Shown here piece by piece: positions 18,114 through 30,194 of a stretch of DNA of 64,000 nucleotides. The translations under genes and the position numbers were made by a program. Each line of letters starts with the position of its first letter. Positions within the stretch are counted from its first letter, which is position 1. This DNA comes from Pseudoips prasinana (taxonomy: Eukaryota > Arthropoda > Insecta > Lepidoptera > Nolidae), in NCBI GenBank assembly GCA_951640165.1, contig OX621256.1, forward strand, positions 3,844,001-3,908,000, read 5' to 3'. The notes beneath the pieces are model-generated. The model saw only the letters and a list, made by a program, of their open reading frames with translations. It ran no database searches and was not told where the DNA came from.

Positions 18114-20960
18114 ATATTTATATGTTCTTCATCAAAATATAAATGGACTAATGAGTAAATCTGATATCCTATCTGCTTGTTTGAAGGAAATGGGGAAAGA
18201 AGTGGATGTAATGTGTATCACAGAACACAACATGTTATTAAGCGATGAGCAGTATTTGTTTATTCCAAATTTTGTATTGGCAGCATCATTTATGAGAAAA
18301 ACTCGTCACGGAGGGTCATGCATACTAGTTAAATGTGGAATACAACATCAGATACTACATGAGATAAATGATTTGTCAATAGAAAATAAATTTGAGTGTT
18401 CTGCCATTGAATTGTGTCATCAGGGTATTTATATTGTTTGTGTATATAGGCCACCTAAATATGACTTATCTTCATTAAATTGCTTTTTTAAACAACTTCA
18501 GTCTGTACTGTTCCACGTGTGTAAGAATAACAACAAAAAAGTTATAATTTGCGGTGATTTTAATATAGACCTCTTAAAAAGAAATGGCTTATCTTTGGAA
18601 TTTGAAAACATTCTTTTATCATTTAATTTAAAAATAGAATTTCACCAAGCTACTAGGCCTATTAGTAACACCTGTATAGACAACATAGTTCATAACATAC
18701 GAAGTTCAAGCAGTGAATTGATAGACCTAAATATATCTGATCATTCGGCACAGATAATTAAATGTCCCGTTCGTAAAAAACTCTTACTAAATTATTGGTA
18801 TGTTAAGAAAAGAGATTATTCACTAGAAAACAGAATTAAATTCAAAAATTACATTGAAAATTTACTTTACTATTTACTCAAGTGTACCAGGAGATTGAAG
18901 CAAATGAAGCTTTTGACTGTTTCATTGACTTGTTCAAACTTATATATGATCTTTGTTTTCCACATATCCAAATCAAAATTGTGCCTTTTTCTAAAGTTAG
19001 ATGGATAAGTAAGGGTATAAAGCTATGCTGCAAAAAGAAACGTAAATTATTATGGAACTATCGCAATAACCCCAGCATTCATAATAAAAACATGTGTAAA
19101 ACGTATGCTAATAGGTTAAAAAAAATAATAAACCTTACACAAAAAGCACAGAATGATTATTATATTAAAATGTCGGACAATAAATCAAAAGCAATGTGGA
19201 ATATTATAAATAGGTCAAAAAATAATTCTCCTAGGCTAGGTATCAGTGAAATAAAATTTAAGGATAACATAATTAAAAGTCCTAAACAAATCTGTAATGC
19301 ATTTAATAATTACTATGTTGACATTCCTATAAATAATAGCTGTAACTTAGTATATACTAATAATAATCCACAATCGAAAAGAATACCTAATTAAATTTTT
19401 ATGACACCAATAACACCAATAGACATACGTAATATTATAAAATCATTAAAAAATACAAATAGTGTTGGACTGGATGGTATAGTTACATCGATAATAAAAG
19501 AAGTTAGTGGTTTTATAGCACCTGTCCTCAGTCACTTGATTAATATTAGCATTGAACAAGGAGTATTTCCTTATAAGTTAAAACAGACTATTATTAAGCC
19601 TATCTACAAAAAGGGGAGAAGACTCAATATAGGGAATTATAGACCAGTAGCGCTAATACCAGTATTTGCAAAAATATATGAAAAAGTAATACACAATTCC
19701 ATATATTCTTTTTTGGAAAAACAATCAATATTAGTTCCTCAGCAATACGGGTTTAGAAAACATAACAATATTAACATGGCTATTTATGATTTCCTAAAAT
19801 CCGTAATACTAAACATGGATAAGGGTATGCCTGTCACTGGATTATTTATGGACATGTCAAAGGCCTTCGACCATGTCAGACCTGATATACTTTTAAGAAA
19901 GCTACATGAGTATGGGATAAGGGGTAATGCTTACAAACTTTTGGAATCTTATCTTTCTGACAGGGAACAGATTACCCAAATATCAAATTTCTGTCTTAAA
20001 ACAAAAGTAGAGGAAACTCATCAATCTGAAATCAGACAAGTCAAATTTGGCGTGCCTCAAGGTAGCGTGTTGGGACCGTTGCTTTTTATCATATATATTA
20101 ATGACCTGCCAAGTAGCATTAAGGACAAAATGACTCTTTTTGCAGATGACTGTACTATACTATACTCGAGTTCGGATTTGACATCACTTGAATCTGATAT
20201 GAATAACTCTTTGACATCAATTATTAACTGGCTGACATTACACAATTTAAAAATAAACTTTGAAAAAACCAAATTCATACATTTTAAACAAAGACCAATA
20301 CCAAATAATTTTTCAATTAACGTCAACTACATGGGTGTGAAAATTGATGAGGATATTAATACCAAATTTCTAGGCCTTCATTTAGACCAAAAAATGAACT
20401 GGAAAGTACATATTGAACATGTTTGTAAAAAATTAAGTCAATACGCATACGGATTATACAAACTTAAAAAAATCACAAACAGAGATACACTTATGGCGGC
20501 TTATCACGGCAATATATCTTCCACTTTACGCTATGGTGTTATTTTTTGGGGTAACTCGACGGAATGGCTCTCTGTGTTTAAAGTGCAGAAGCGTTGCATA
20601 AGAACAATATCAGGCCTCAAACCAATGGAATCCTGCAAGCCATTATTTAAAGAGTACTGTCTATTGACTTTCCCTTGTTTGTACATATACGAATGTGCAG
20701 TATTCGTTAGACAAAACATCAATTTATTTGCGAAAAGGGAAAGAAAACGTCATTTGGGCAAACTATGTGTTGTACCCTGCAAAACTACAATGATGCACAA
20801 AAGCATATTTTGCAGAGCACCTCTCATATATAATAAATTACCAATTAGTATTAGAAATAAAATAGATCAGCAAATATTTAAAAAGGATCTACATACATTT
20901 CTGACAAACAAATGTTACTATTCGATCCAGGAATATTTTGACGACAAATCTTTTAATTAG
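18091..20960 (+). pseudogene. LINE ORF2 (endonuclease + RT), frameshift and stop
   Basis: The open frame begins at 18091 after TAA at 18088-18090 and reads into YVLHQNINGL, with no AUG until 18151. Endonuclease motifs are CITEHNM, CVYRPP, CGDFNID and SDHS. A frameshift near 18880-18890 moves the reading frame, TAA at 19392-19394 interrupts it, and the frame resumes at 19401. RT motifs are [43 protein letters not shown] and the catalytic FADD. The end is [19 protein letters not shown]. Both RT and endonuclease signatures survive, so decay is recent. Confidence 0.85.
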
Positions 20961-21281
20961 TGTTAGTAAGTTTAAATAAATATAATTGTTATGTATGTTA
21001 TAATAATATTAATAGTGTAATGATAGTAATTGTAATGATAATAATAATGTAAAATTGACATGATACTAATTGTAATTTATGTGACTAACAAAACATTTTT
21101 TTTGGCTTTTAAATGTGTACCCAAGCATCATTTGCACACCGAAATGGTAAAATATGGATAGGACATTAATGTTAAACTAACACCACTATGTACTCATATT
21201 TCGCAAATAAATTATTTGAATTTGAATTTGAATACAAGAGGAATCACCGACTCTGATAGCAAGATTTTTACAAAGAAAACA

Positions 21282-21638
21282 TCTATACTTACATATAATA
21301 AAATCGTAAGAAAGTCCAAACTGTACATTGAATATTTTTCAAAAAGGATACTTGGGGCGTGATCTTCAATCGATATCGAAGCCAAAAATATAGATTTTAG
21401 TATTTTTGTCTGTTTGTCTGTATGTATGTCCAGGCTAAACTCAAAAAGTACTGCATGGATTTACTTCAAATTTTGCATGAATATTATTAAGAGGTCGTGT
21501 CAACATATAGGCTACATATTATCAGAAAATACAAATTTTATAAATTATCACAGTCCTCCCCCGTGGGTGATAGCCTACGGGGGAGGACTGTGATAATTTA
21601 TAAAATTTAACGCGGGTAAAACCGCGGGGCACAGCTAG
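21282..21638 (+). mobile_element. Helitron-like non-autonomous element
   Basis: Starts TCTATACTTACATATAATAA after A and ends CGCGGGTAAAACCGCGGGGC then ACAGCTAG before T. An internal palindrome at about 21549-21592 (CAGTCCTCCCCCGTGG... CGGGGGAGGACTG) looks like a local inverted duplication. Sits 49 bp after the LINE's 3' tail. Confidence 0.7.
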
Positions 21639-22149
21639 TGATAAAATAAATGATAATTATTATAATTACTTTAGTAGGTACAGTCAGCAGAACAAGCAGC
21701 TAACTTCAACTTACTTCTCTTCTCTCCATGAACTTATCCCCCCTTCATCTTGTGTGGTTCTAGACCGCTTTGTTGTTGACATCCCAGTATATCTTATGGG
21801 TACGCGCGGTCCATCTTAGACCACAGCTTCACTTTACTTAGGAAAATTAATAACAATATATTGGGATCATCCCGTGCTGACTGACCGAATGGTAGGTGCC
21901 AATCGACCCGATATTGTCGTCATTGACAAACAAACGATTTTTTTGTGTTGCGGTGGGTAGATATGAAAGAAGCGCACACGGAGCTTCGCAGCGTATCTAG
22001 TATCTATAAAACAATTATATTTTTAAGGCCCATACCATAGTGCGCTGCAACGTGAACACGCTACAATGTCAATAAGAATATTTTTTTTTAAATATTATTT
22101 ATATTAACTACAGTAGGTACAGTAGGTACCTACTTACAAAAGAAAAGTA
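21639..22149. other. No gene recognised
   Basis: Unassigned. Confidence 0.3.
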
Positions 22150-22245
22150 GTATATGTAGTATATCAGTTATCTGGTTACCATAGTAGGTACAAGCTCTGC
22201 TTAGTTTGGGATCAGATGACCGTGTGTAAATAATGTCCCGGGAAA
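22150..22245 (+). mobile_element. SINE family B, partial
   Basis: ATCAGTTATCTGGTTACCAT, CTCTGCTTAGTTTGGGATCA and GTGTGTAAATAATGTCCC match the family B body on the plus strand. The tRNA-like head is missing. Confidence 0.6.
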
Positions 22246-22419
22246 TTATTATTATTATATAATTAAAAAAAATGTGTTTTCTATGCTCAAATACGTTGAA
22301 ACGGGGTGAGTGGAGACAAATATCCTTATATAAGTATTTGTTCCGTTTTCCGGTAATGTTATAATTTATAGGTACAACTTTGACATTTAAATAATATCTA
22401 GTAATAAATCTTTTTAGAC

Positions 22420-22580
22420 CATATTATAAAGGTGAAAGTTTGTTACTTCTTCACGTCAAAATGTTGACTGGAGAGATTTTAATAAAATTTAGTATGGAGT
22501 TAGCTGATACCCTGGATTAACACATAGGCTATATATAATTTATAAAGTTTAACGCGGGTAAAACCACGGAACACGGCTAG
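22420..22580 (+). mobile_element. Helitron-like fragment
   Basis: Ends CGCGGGTAAAACCACGGAAC then ACGGCTAG. The 5' end is not clear. Confidence 0.5.
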
Positions 22581-23329
22581 TTGAAACATAATCTTGAATA
22601 AACTACTTTGGGGATTCTTAACCTATTGAACTATACACCCACGCCCATAATAAGATGACATTAATTTCTTAATTCTGATTCAAGTTAGATTATTATAAGA
22701 TATCAATGTTGGCAGTTCGAATGAACAATAAACAAGGCAATAAAATTAATACATAAGACATGTTTTATAACCTAACTAAAGGAAAAAATAGCACATAATA
22801 TTAAACGCACAGTTCCATAAAATAACCATAACATGACTTTGATTTTGTCAACAAAGTCGCTCTTACAATTTTTACGTACCTCGTTGGCCGTCGTGAAATG
22901 TATTTTTTCTGGCGTTAAAAGCGATTTCGAGTGCTAATAAAATTTTCATAAACTTTTATTGGCCAATAAAGGGCGTTGTTACACTGAGCGTTTACATAAC
23001 TGATTGTCTTTACTGTACGTAGATGAATTTAATTTTCATTCGTGCTTTTAATTAAATAAAAATAAATAAACCCACTCACGTTTAAAATTGCAGTATATTA
23101 TTTAATATACTGCCATTTTAAATGTGCGCATAATTGTACGCATCACACAAAAAAAAATGTGCAATAACTTTGTACCCATGAGGAGGAATATGATATTTGG
23201 GACAGTTAAAGTTCTTATGGAGGAGTGCAATAAATTATATTTTATAATAGGCATTATCAGATCAATTTATTTGATCTGAGTAGGCATTCGAAGTAAATTA
23301 TTTCGATAACAATATATTACACACACTAC
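22581..23329. other. No gene recognised
   Basis: AT-rich with no supported feature. Confidence 0.3.
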
Positions 23330-23690
23330 TGCTTTTGACACGGAATTTTGGCGCCAACGCGGAAAAAGACGCATCGAGGCGCTGTTGCATTTTCAAAAAC
23401 TGGTATAAATTAGAGTTTTTATGTGTAAATATAGTGGATTTTTAGACATAACATCTTCGCCAACGTACACAAGTGGAGCAAAGTGCGATAGTGCCGTGAA
23501 TTGTGATTTTCCGTGTTAAATCCAAAACTCCATAGAAGCCTCTAGTAAAGTCTCCATTGCTTTATTGGGGTAGGACTATGACTTGACTGTGACGGACTTG
23601 ACTGGACTTTGACTAAATGACGAAAAACATAAAATATTTCAACTGAAGACGAGGCGGTATAGTCTATGATCTTAGCCTGTCCAAAGCGGC
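23330..23690 (+). repeat. Non-coding sibling of the transposon-like gene at 27.6-28.4 kb
   Basis: TTTTGGCGCCAACGCGGAAA, AACATCTTCG, GTAAAGTCTCCATTGCTTTA and TGAAGACGAGGCGGTAT occur here in the same order as in the inverse of 28150-28430. The copy stops before the coding part. Probably the 5' region of the same mobile or duplicated gene. Confidence 0.65.
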
Positions 23691-24064
23691 GAAAACAAAT
23701 AAAAATGCTTTTGACACATTGACAAACTGAGTGTCAAAACTGAAAACAAATTAATAATAATTTCCAACCGCGCGTTTATTGTTTAATGAAATTGCGAAAC
23801 GTGTCATCGACGCTTCCCGTGCCTAAAGAGTAGACCTTTCTTTGGGTCAAAGAATCAGAATTGCCATTAGTGTTGCAATGTGGCCAGCCTTCTTCTCTTC
23901 TGACCACATTTTGCCTCTCGACGAATACGGAGAAATTTTTCGACCCCCTGTAGCTTGTTATAATAGTCGTTTATTTAGCTGATATTTCTTTTTCTTTAAT
24001 TACTGAGACTTTAAGTTCAGTTAATTACACATGTCAATTCAATGTTAAAATCAGACATAGTTAA

Positions 24065-24240
<176 letters not shown>

Positions 24241-25200
24241 TTTATTCTATATAGTTTCGTTATTACTTATGAAACATCAAATATATTCCATTTATGACCG
24301 GATTCAAAATAAATGAAGTGAATTAGCACCATTAAGGAGAGGCAAAACATCGATATGAGCCATCAACCTAATTAGTCGATTGATTAGTTCCTAGATTTTA
24401 ATTACTCCAGTCGATGACATCAATTTGCTCCACTCAGCATCGAATATGCATACATTATTTTTATGCTTTACTAACTGTGCCCCGCGCTTTTACCCGCGTT
24501 AAAATTTTATAAATTGACATAGCTCCTCTCCCGTTATTGATATCGTGATAATATGTAGTGTTACGCACTCGTAGGTTCTGCACATTAAAACTCCAACATA
24601 TTTTCCACACACAATATTTTATCGAACAGAGTAACGTTCTCATCTACCGTCGTACAAAGAATCCCTCCTTAATCATTCTCCTACCCTATTTATACTTTTA
24701 TCAGTGACAACCATTTGAAAGTATAATATCGATTATTAATAGTTTTAAGATGTAAAATTATTATAGAATTATTAAAGTAATTAATAAAATGATAATCACT
24801 AATCAAATAAATAATCATAGTATTATAACATAGCAGCTACGTCATAACCGTTGCGCGGCTATTGAGTACTTCATAACAGTAGCCTATATATTGACCCGAA
24901 TATTCATGCAAAATTTGAAGTAAATCCATGCAATACTTTTTGAGTTTAGACCGGACATACATACAGACAAAAAATCATAAACTATATTTTTGGCTTCGAT
25001 ATCGATTGTAGATCACGCCCCAAGTACCTACCATTTAAAAAAAATTCAATGTACATTTTTGACTTTCTTAAGATTTTATTATATGTAGGTAAGTGCATAC
25101 ATCAGTGCGCTCTTGTTTCTTGTTTCCTATGCACAAGACAACTAATAATAAATAATATAATCATATTAACGGCTGAAAAAGTCACGACTGGACATAATAT
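24241..25200. other. Helitron-like fragments on the minus strand, no gene
   Basis: Partial minus-strand Helitron pieces at about 24475-24560 (CCCCGCGCTTTTACCCGCG) and 24880-25090 (ends near TTTTATTATATGTAG). The rest is unassigned. Confidence 0.45.
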
Positions 25201-25202
25201 TA

Positions 25203-26484
25203 GGTCTTTACCTATGAAATTGCCGTTCTGCAGTACTGGCCATTTCAAATCAAAATAATTTTTGTTTGGCTAAGAATTCTAATTTCAAATTAATTTTATT
25301 TTAAAAACATGGATTCTTTTTTCCAAAAGTAGTCATTTCTTTATTGATTAGTGTTACATTTTCATCGCATTTCAATCTTTTTCGTCATCATGGATACGTT
25401 AAAAATTCGAGTAATTATGGAATATGAGTACCGTCGTGGCAGCAACGCGGCACAAGCGGCACGCAACATCAACGACGTTTACGGAGCTAACACTACAAAC
25501 CAACGCACCACCTGTTATTGGTTTGCTCGCTTCCGTTCTGGAAATTTCGACCTGAAAAATGAACCTCGCGGTCGTCCGAAGACTTTGGTCGACAATGACG
25601 AATTAAAGGCGGTTGTGGAAGCTGATGATACACAATCTACGGCTGAATTAGCAGCAGCTTTCGACGTTAGCGTCAAAACAATATTGGTCCATTTGCGTCA
25701 AATTGGCAAGGTAAAAAAGCTTGACAAATGGGTGCCCCACGAACTCAATGATCGCCAGCGCGAAGTACGCGTCGAGACGTGCCTTGCACTGCTCAACAGA
25801 CACACAAATGAAGGAATTTTGAACCGCATTGTTACCTGCGATGAAAAATGGATTCTGTTTGATAACCGCAAGCGCTCAGCAAGTTGGTTGGATCCTGGTT
25901 CAGCACCTAAACAATGCCCTAAACGAAAACTTACCCCTAGAAAAGTGATGGTCACTGTTTGGTGGTCTAGCGCCGGTGTGATTCATCACAGCTTCTTACC
26001 AAACGGGGTGAGCATTACTGCAGATGTGTACTGTGAAGAACTGAGCACAATGATGGAGAAGCTGGCGCATCTCCAACCAGCATTGGTCAATCGCTCGTCT
26101 CCGCTGCTCCTGCACGACAACGCGCGACCTCATACTGCACAGCAGACGGTCTCCAAGTTGCAAGAACTGGGGTTGGAAGCTCTCCGTCATCCGCCCTACT
26201 CACCAGACCTTGCGCCTACAGACTACTACTTTTTCCAGAATTTGGATAACTTCTTGGCGGGAAAAAAATTCAATACCCGAGAGGCAGTACAAAATGCCTT
26301 TGAAGAATTTGTTGCCTCCCGTCCAGCTGATTTCTTTAAGAAGGGCATCAATAAACTGCCACTGCGATGGCAAAGATGCATTGATTGCATGGGTGATTAC
26401 TTCGATTAATACAAATAAAAAAATTCATGAAAAAAATTCGTTTAAATTTTTTCATACAAAACGGCAATTTCATAGGTAAAGACC
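25203..26484 (+). mobile_element. Mariner transposon, intact, copy 1
   Basis: 1282 bp with inverted ends: GGTCTTTACCTATGAAATTG at the left and its reverse complement CAATTTCATAGGTAAAGACC at the right, flanked by a TA duplication (25201-25202, 26485-26486). The transposase frame is uninterrupted. A second copy of the same length lies at 51492-52773. Confidence 0.95.
25390..26409 (+). CDS. Mariner transposase, cecropia-type (DD34D)
   Basis: Cut-and-paste transposase of 339 residues, the normal mariner length. An N-terminal HTH DNA-binding region is followed by the linker motif KLDKWVPHEL and a catalytic DD34D core: Asp in VTCDEKW, Asp in LLLHDNARPH, and a third Asp 34 residues later in YSPDLAPTDYYFF. 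It ends CMGDYFD. The motifs closely follow the cecropia subfamily that includes human Hsmar1. I chose the ATG at 25390 (MDTLKIRV); an in-frame ATG at 25351 would add 13 residues but lies in the 5' UTR. All three acidic residues are present, so the enzyme may be functional. Confidence 0.95.
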   Translation: MDTLKIRVIMEYEYRRGSNAAQAARNINDVYGANTTNQRTTCYWFARFRSGNFDLKNEPRGRPKTLVDNDELKAVVEADDTQSTAELAAAFDVSVKTILVHLRQIGKVKKLDKWVPHELNDRQREVRVETCLALLNRHTNEGILNRIVTCDEKWILFDNRKRSASWLDPGSAPKQCPKRKLTPRKVMVTVWWSSAGVIHHSFLPNGVSITADVYCEELSTMMEKLAHLQPALVNRSSPLLLHDNARPHTAQQTVSKLQELGLEALRHPPYSPDLAPTDYYFFQNLDNFLAGKKFNTREAVQNAFEEFVASRPADFFKKGINKLPLRWQRCIDCMGDYFD

Positions 26485-26486
26485 TA

Positions 26487-26790
26487 TTATATGGCATGTT
26501 TGCTGAAGCCAGAGTGGTCTGTTTCTACGCCACAACGGGCAAACGGTGTGAATCTCTGGTGAACAGGATTCGTGGTCACTCTAACAGCATTCTGGCCATG
26601 ATCGCAGGCCGATTTGACTGCCTCTACATGAATCACTGCTGCGCTCTTTATCACGGAATGGAGCATCAGAGATTCATGTATTCCACTAAACAAAATTTTA
26701 GATATATTTTTACTAACATAGAACAAGTCTTATGTATTACTAACAATTATGAGTCTTTGGTTACTTTAATAAATAATTTTAATTATTATA
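26487..26790. other. Unrecognised, relatively GC-rich segment
   Basis: About 26500-26680 is richer in GC than its flanks and is open on both strands over about 80 codons. I recognise no protein family on either strand. It could be a remnant of a gene or transposon. Confidence 0.3.
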
Positions 26791-27101
26791 CTAGCTGTGC
26801 CCCGCTGTTTTACCCGCGTTAAACTTTATCATTATCACAGCTCCTCCACGTAGGTGATAGCATGATATTATATAGCCTATATGTTGACCTGACCTCTTAG
26901 TATTATTCATGCAAAATTTTAAGTAAATCCATGCAGTACGTTTTGAGTTAAGCCCGGACATACATACAGACAAACAGACAAAAATTCTAAAAACTATATT
27001 TTTGGTTTCGATATCGATTGTTGATCACGCCCCAAGTAAACTTTAAAAAAAATATTCAATGTACAGTTTTGACTTTTCTACGATTTTATTATATGTATAG
27101 A
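26791..27101 (-). mobile_element. Helitron-like non-autonomous element
   Basis: Minus strand: begins TCTATACATATAATAAAATC and ends CGCGGGTAAAACAGCGGGGC then ACAGCTAG. Related to 21282-21638. Confidence 0.7.
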
Positions 27102-27109
27102 TTGTATTA

Positions 27110-27340
27110 TTATAAGCCTCCCCCAAGAATCAACTTGAGTGGATATGCCACAATCACCACGCTTGGCAGACGGGTTGGCGATCGCAGTAAGATGGTCATA
27201 GTACACAGAAGCATGCTGCTACCCGTCCTCTAGTAGATATTCCCTCGGGTCGACCTCTACGCCCCCCACGGGATGAGAAGGGGTGATGATATTCTGATAT
27301 TCGCCGCCATAACCACGCAGCATGAATAACACTGGTCAAC
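27110..27340 (-). repeat. LINE-like 3' fragment, inverse of 8540-8720
   Basis: GATATTCCCTCGGGTCGACC and TACGCCCCCCACGGGATGAG are the reverse complement of the block at 8575-8615. No open coding frame of meaning. Confidence 0.5.
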
Positions 27341-27589
27341 AGCGGTTTTGGTGCCAAGATGCTGTATTTTTTTTTTTAATTCAGAACCCTATACTTTTAT
27401 TACATTTATAGCAAAAATATTGATTTTCTACGTGTAGTTTTCTAGATTTTAAATAGGGATAGCAGAAAAAATAAATGTCACACAAAAAACAACATGTATA
27501 TAATTCTTATAAAAGCTTCTTTTACGCGATTTTCGTGAATAAGGAGTATCAGGGCAATCACGTTGCATCCCCCAGCAGTAGTCAGCCAG
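27341..27589. other. No gene recognised
   Basis: Between the LINE-like fragment and the transposon-like pseudogene. Unassigned. Confidence 0.3.
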
Positions 27590-28440
27590 GTAGCAAGGCT
27601 GGTACCTCTCCTCCATAGTTTATAGGTCCTGGTGTAACCGCTCCCCTTGTACTCGTATTTTGCTATACGTACGTACCAAGATTCTCTGGAAACTGGTCAA
27701 GGTGACTGTGGAGACAATGCACTTCGAAGTTTTTGAAATATTCCAGCATGTTGTTAACGATTTCAGAGTAGTTACCAGATTTCCCAGAAAATTTAGTCCA
27801 GTGTTCTTGCTTAGCACAACAAACCCACAGACAATAAAAACATGGGTATTTGGTGTATCCACTTTGTTGTCCTAATAAGAAGTTAACCATCTTTAGATCT
27901 ACACAAATGCTCCAGTGTTCGTTATATTTGATTTTTTCGAGAACAAATGCAATATATTGCAAACAATTTGAGGTATCCACGGCTTCTTTTCATCTCCCAT
28001 TTGCGACGTTTCCTGGACTTGTTTTTTCCTCACAAATGTAACAAAACACATTTGGGTCATTGAGACAACTTCTTCGCGATGAAGACATGATTTCAAAATC
28101 AATTTATTTATAGAAAGGTACAATTTTTTTTTCACCCTCTTTGGGCAGGCTTAGATCTGTGACCATACCGCCTCGTCTTCAGTTGTAATATTTATATTTC
28201 AAAGTCAGTCAGTCATGTCCGTCACGTCCGTCACAGTCAAGTCATAGTCTTACCCCAGTAAAGCAGTGGAGACTTTACTAGAACTGTACACTCGTGTACG
28301 TTGTCGAAGATGTTATGTTTAAAAATCCACCATATTTACTCATAAAAACTCGAATTTACACCAGTTTTTGAAAATAAAACATAGCCGCGATGCGTCCTTT
28401 TCCGCGTTGGCGCCAAAACCCCTGTAAAAAAATATTTTTA
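27590..28440 (-). pseudogene. Transposon-like gene of unknown function, broken
   Basis: Minus-strand frames together read RRSCLNDPNVFCYIC, a stop, then KEAVDTSNCLQYIAFVLEKI and CVDLKMVNFLLGQQSGYTKY PCFYCLW. The Cys pairs in FCYIC and CFYCLW suggest zinc binding. I associate these motifs with a repeated arthropod protein family of unknown function that behaves like a mobile gene. The frame is broken by stops and shifts and the C-terminal part is missing. The upstream non-coding region (28150-28430) is repeated at 23330-23690. Confidence 0.5.
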
Positions 28441-28639
28441 GTGTTGCCAATGCATACATAACACAAAACCACTAAAGAGATCTCGGCACCAAAAAATGTT
28501 TATTTCATTTCTTGACCTGTGTAATATAATAAGTATGTTTGGAAAACTAACACACTATGGCATCTGATCCCAACTATGCACAGCCTGTACTATGGTAACC
28601 AGACCACTGATCAACATACTTATATACTCCTAAATCTCT

Positions 28640-28975
28640 CCTAAGTCTCAATGGAGACTAGCCAATTGCGCAGGACATATTATAGTGCACAAGTGTGTGC
28701 GCAAACACAGGGGCACTTTCTATTCCATCACTCTCATGATCCGATGGGACGACTAGCGACACGACCGGAAAGAGTTCAGGTACAATACCGACGGCTTTAC
28801 GTACTCTCCGAGCCACGGGGGTATAATACCGCCAACTTCCAGACTTCGGGCTGATGCTGAGAAATTTCTTTTAACGGAAAAATTCCAAAATCTCTTTGTG
28901 CCCCGACCCGGGATTTGAACCCAGGACCTAACCATTATCTGCGATTGAACACGCTACCGCTAGACCAACGAGGCA
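28640..28975 (-). mobile_element. SINE family C (tRNA-derived)
   Basis: Minus-strand head: CTCGTTGGTCTAGCGGTAGC (A box) and CTGGGTTCAAATCCCGGGTC (B box). The body contains GTGTTTGCGCACACACTTGT. Other copies: 38400 (-, diverged), 48538 (+), 54375 (+, partial) and 58429 (+). Confidence 0.8.
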
Positions 28976-29211
28976 GTCAATGCAATGAAATGAAATGTAA
29001 CACTAACTTATATTCCATCAAAGGCAGTGAGACATCTTAAAACATTTCATCTTCCGTTAGTATCAACAAACTATTGTCAAAATGCATTCCTATGGCGAAC
29101 AAGCAATTTGTTAAATAAACAAATAAAATCTTTTAATCTTGACATATTTGTCAATAAAACTGAAACAGTGAGACGGGTACTCAGCCTAGACATTTTCTCT
29201 AAATTTAACAT
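28976..29211. other. No gene recognised
   Basis: Unassigned. Confidence 0.3.
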
Positions 29212-29395
29212 CATCATCATCATCATATCAGCCGAAAGACGTCCACTGCTGGACAAAGGCCTCCCCCAAAGATCTCCACAATTGCCGGTCTTGTGCTATT
29301 CGCATCCAGCATTTTCCAGCGACCCGCACAAGATCATCGGTCCATCTTGTAGGGGGCCTGCCCACGCTGCGTCTTCCGGTTCGTGGTCGCCACAA
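29212..29395 (-). pseudogene. RTE-like LINE tail fragment
   Basis: ATCATCATCATCATATCAGC, GTCCACTGCTGGACAAAGGC and TCATCGGTCCATCTTGTAGG are the inverse of the tail at 15680-15830. Confidence 0.65.
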
Positions 29396-29724
29396 ATTTA
29401 ACACTTAGACTTAAATAAATTAATTTAAGCTGATCACATATGTATAACATATACCACTGTCTATTCGTGGAGACCTGTAATTGGCCTTCAATTACTATTT
29501 AGCTTTTTATAACTGTTTTTATGTGCTGTTGGTCTTCCTTAATATTAAATAAATAAATAAAAAAACTTAAAGCGACAGTAGAACAAAACGTCCCTAAAGA
29601 TCTGACACTCTCATGAGTCTCATGGTCAGGTGCTCTCACCGGTCCGTAAGTCTGAATGCACGTGTGGCGCAGCGGCAAAGACTCACCTAAATCCTGCCAA
29701 ATTTACATTATAATAAATAAATAA
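29396..29724. other. No gene; short SINE family D fragment
   Basis: CACGTGTGGCGCAGCGGC at about 29658 is a fragment of the SINE family D head. Confidence 0.4.
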
Positions 29725-30150
29725 TAATATCCTGGGACATTATTTACACACGGCCATCTGATCCCAAACTAAGCAGAGCTTGTACTATAGAAACCAGATG
29801 ACTGATATACCTGCTACTTTTATTTTGTAAATACATACTTATATATGTAGATAATTACTCCCAGCCTCAGGACAAACAGACATGCACTTAAATAACTGTC
29901 CTGTGCCTCTAGCACGAGTTCCTGCAGTTTACTTACTCGATTACACGTACAGTTTCTCCCATACATTGAGCACCAGCGCCTCTCGCGGAAACTATTAAGA
30001 ACTAAAGCTCTGGTGCTCAATGTATGGGACGAAACTGTACGTGTGATCGAGTAAGTAAGCTGCAGGAACTCGTGCTAGAGGCACTGGGTGGGAATCGAAG
30101 ACACGACCATCGGCATGAAAAGCAAGCATTAGCCAACCAGGCCCGTCATA
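29725..30150 (-). mobile_element. SINE family B, split by a foldback element
   Basis: The family B sequence CTGTCCTGGGTGGGAATCG is interrupted after CTGTCCTG. Removing the 29904-30085 insert and one CTG restores it. Confidence 0.75.
29904..30085. mobile_element. Foldback element nested in a SINE
   Basis: Left arm TGCCTCTAGCACGAGTTCCT and right arm AGGAACTCGTGCTAGAGGCA are inverse, with pairing continuing through CATACATTGAGCACCAG. The loop is short (about 30 bp). A CTG on each side suggests a 3-bp target duplication. Confidence 0.75.
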
Positions 30151-30194
30151 TTTGATACGGCTGACCCGGCGAACTTCGACTTCTAATCTAACCT

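Larger units (their letters stand above)
17850..21233 (+). mobile_element. Non-LTR retrotransposon (CR1/Jockey-like), broken copy
   Basis: Same organisation as the minus-strand LINE at 0.26-4.6 kb: ORF1 end, +1 overlapping ORF2, conserved CYYS end motif, and a microsatellite-type 3' tail of GAATTT repeats at 21213-21233. The 5' part of ORF1 is missing and ORF2 has one frameshift and one stop. The two protein sequences are clearly different, so they are separate lineages of one clade. Confidence 0.8.

Noticed and set aside
25698..26190. Minus-strand frames inside the mariner (also at 51987-52479)
   Set aside because: They are antisense shadows of the transposase.
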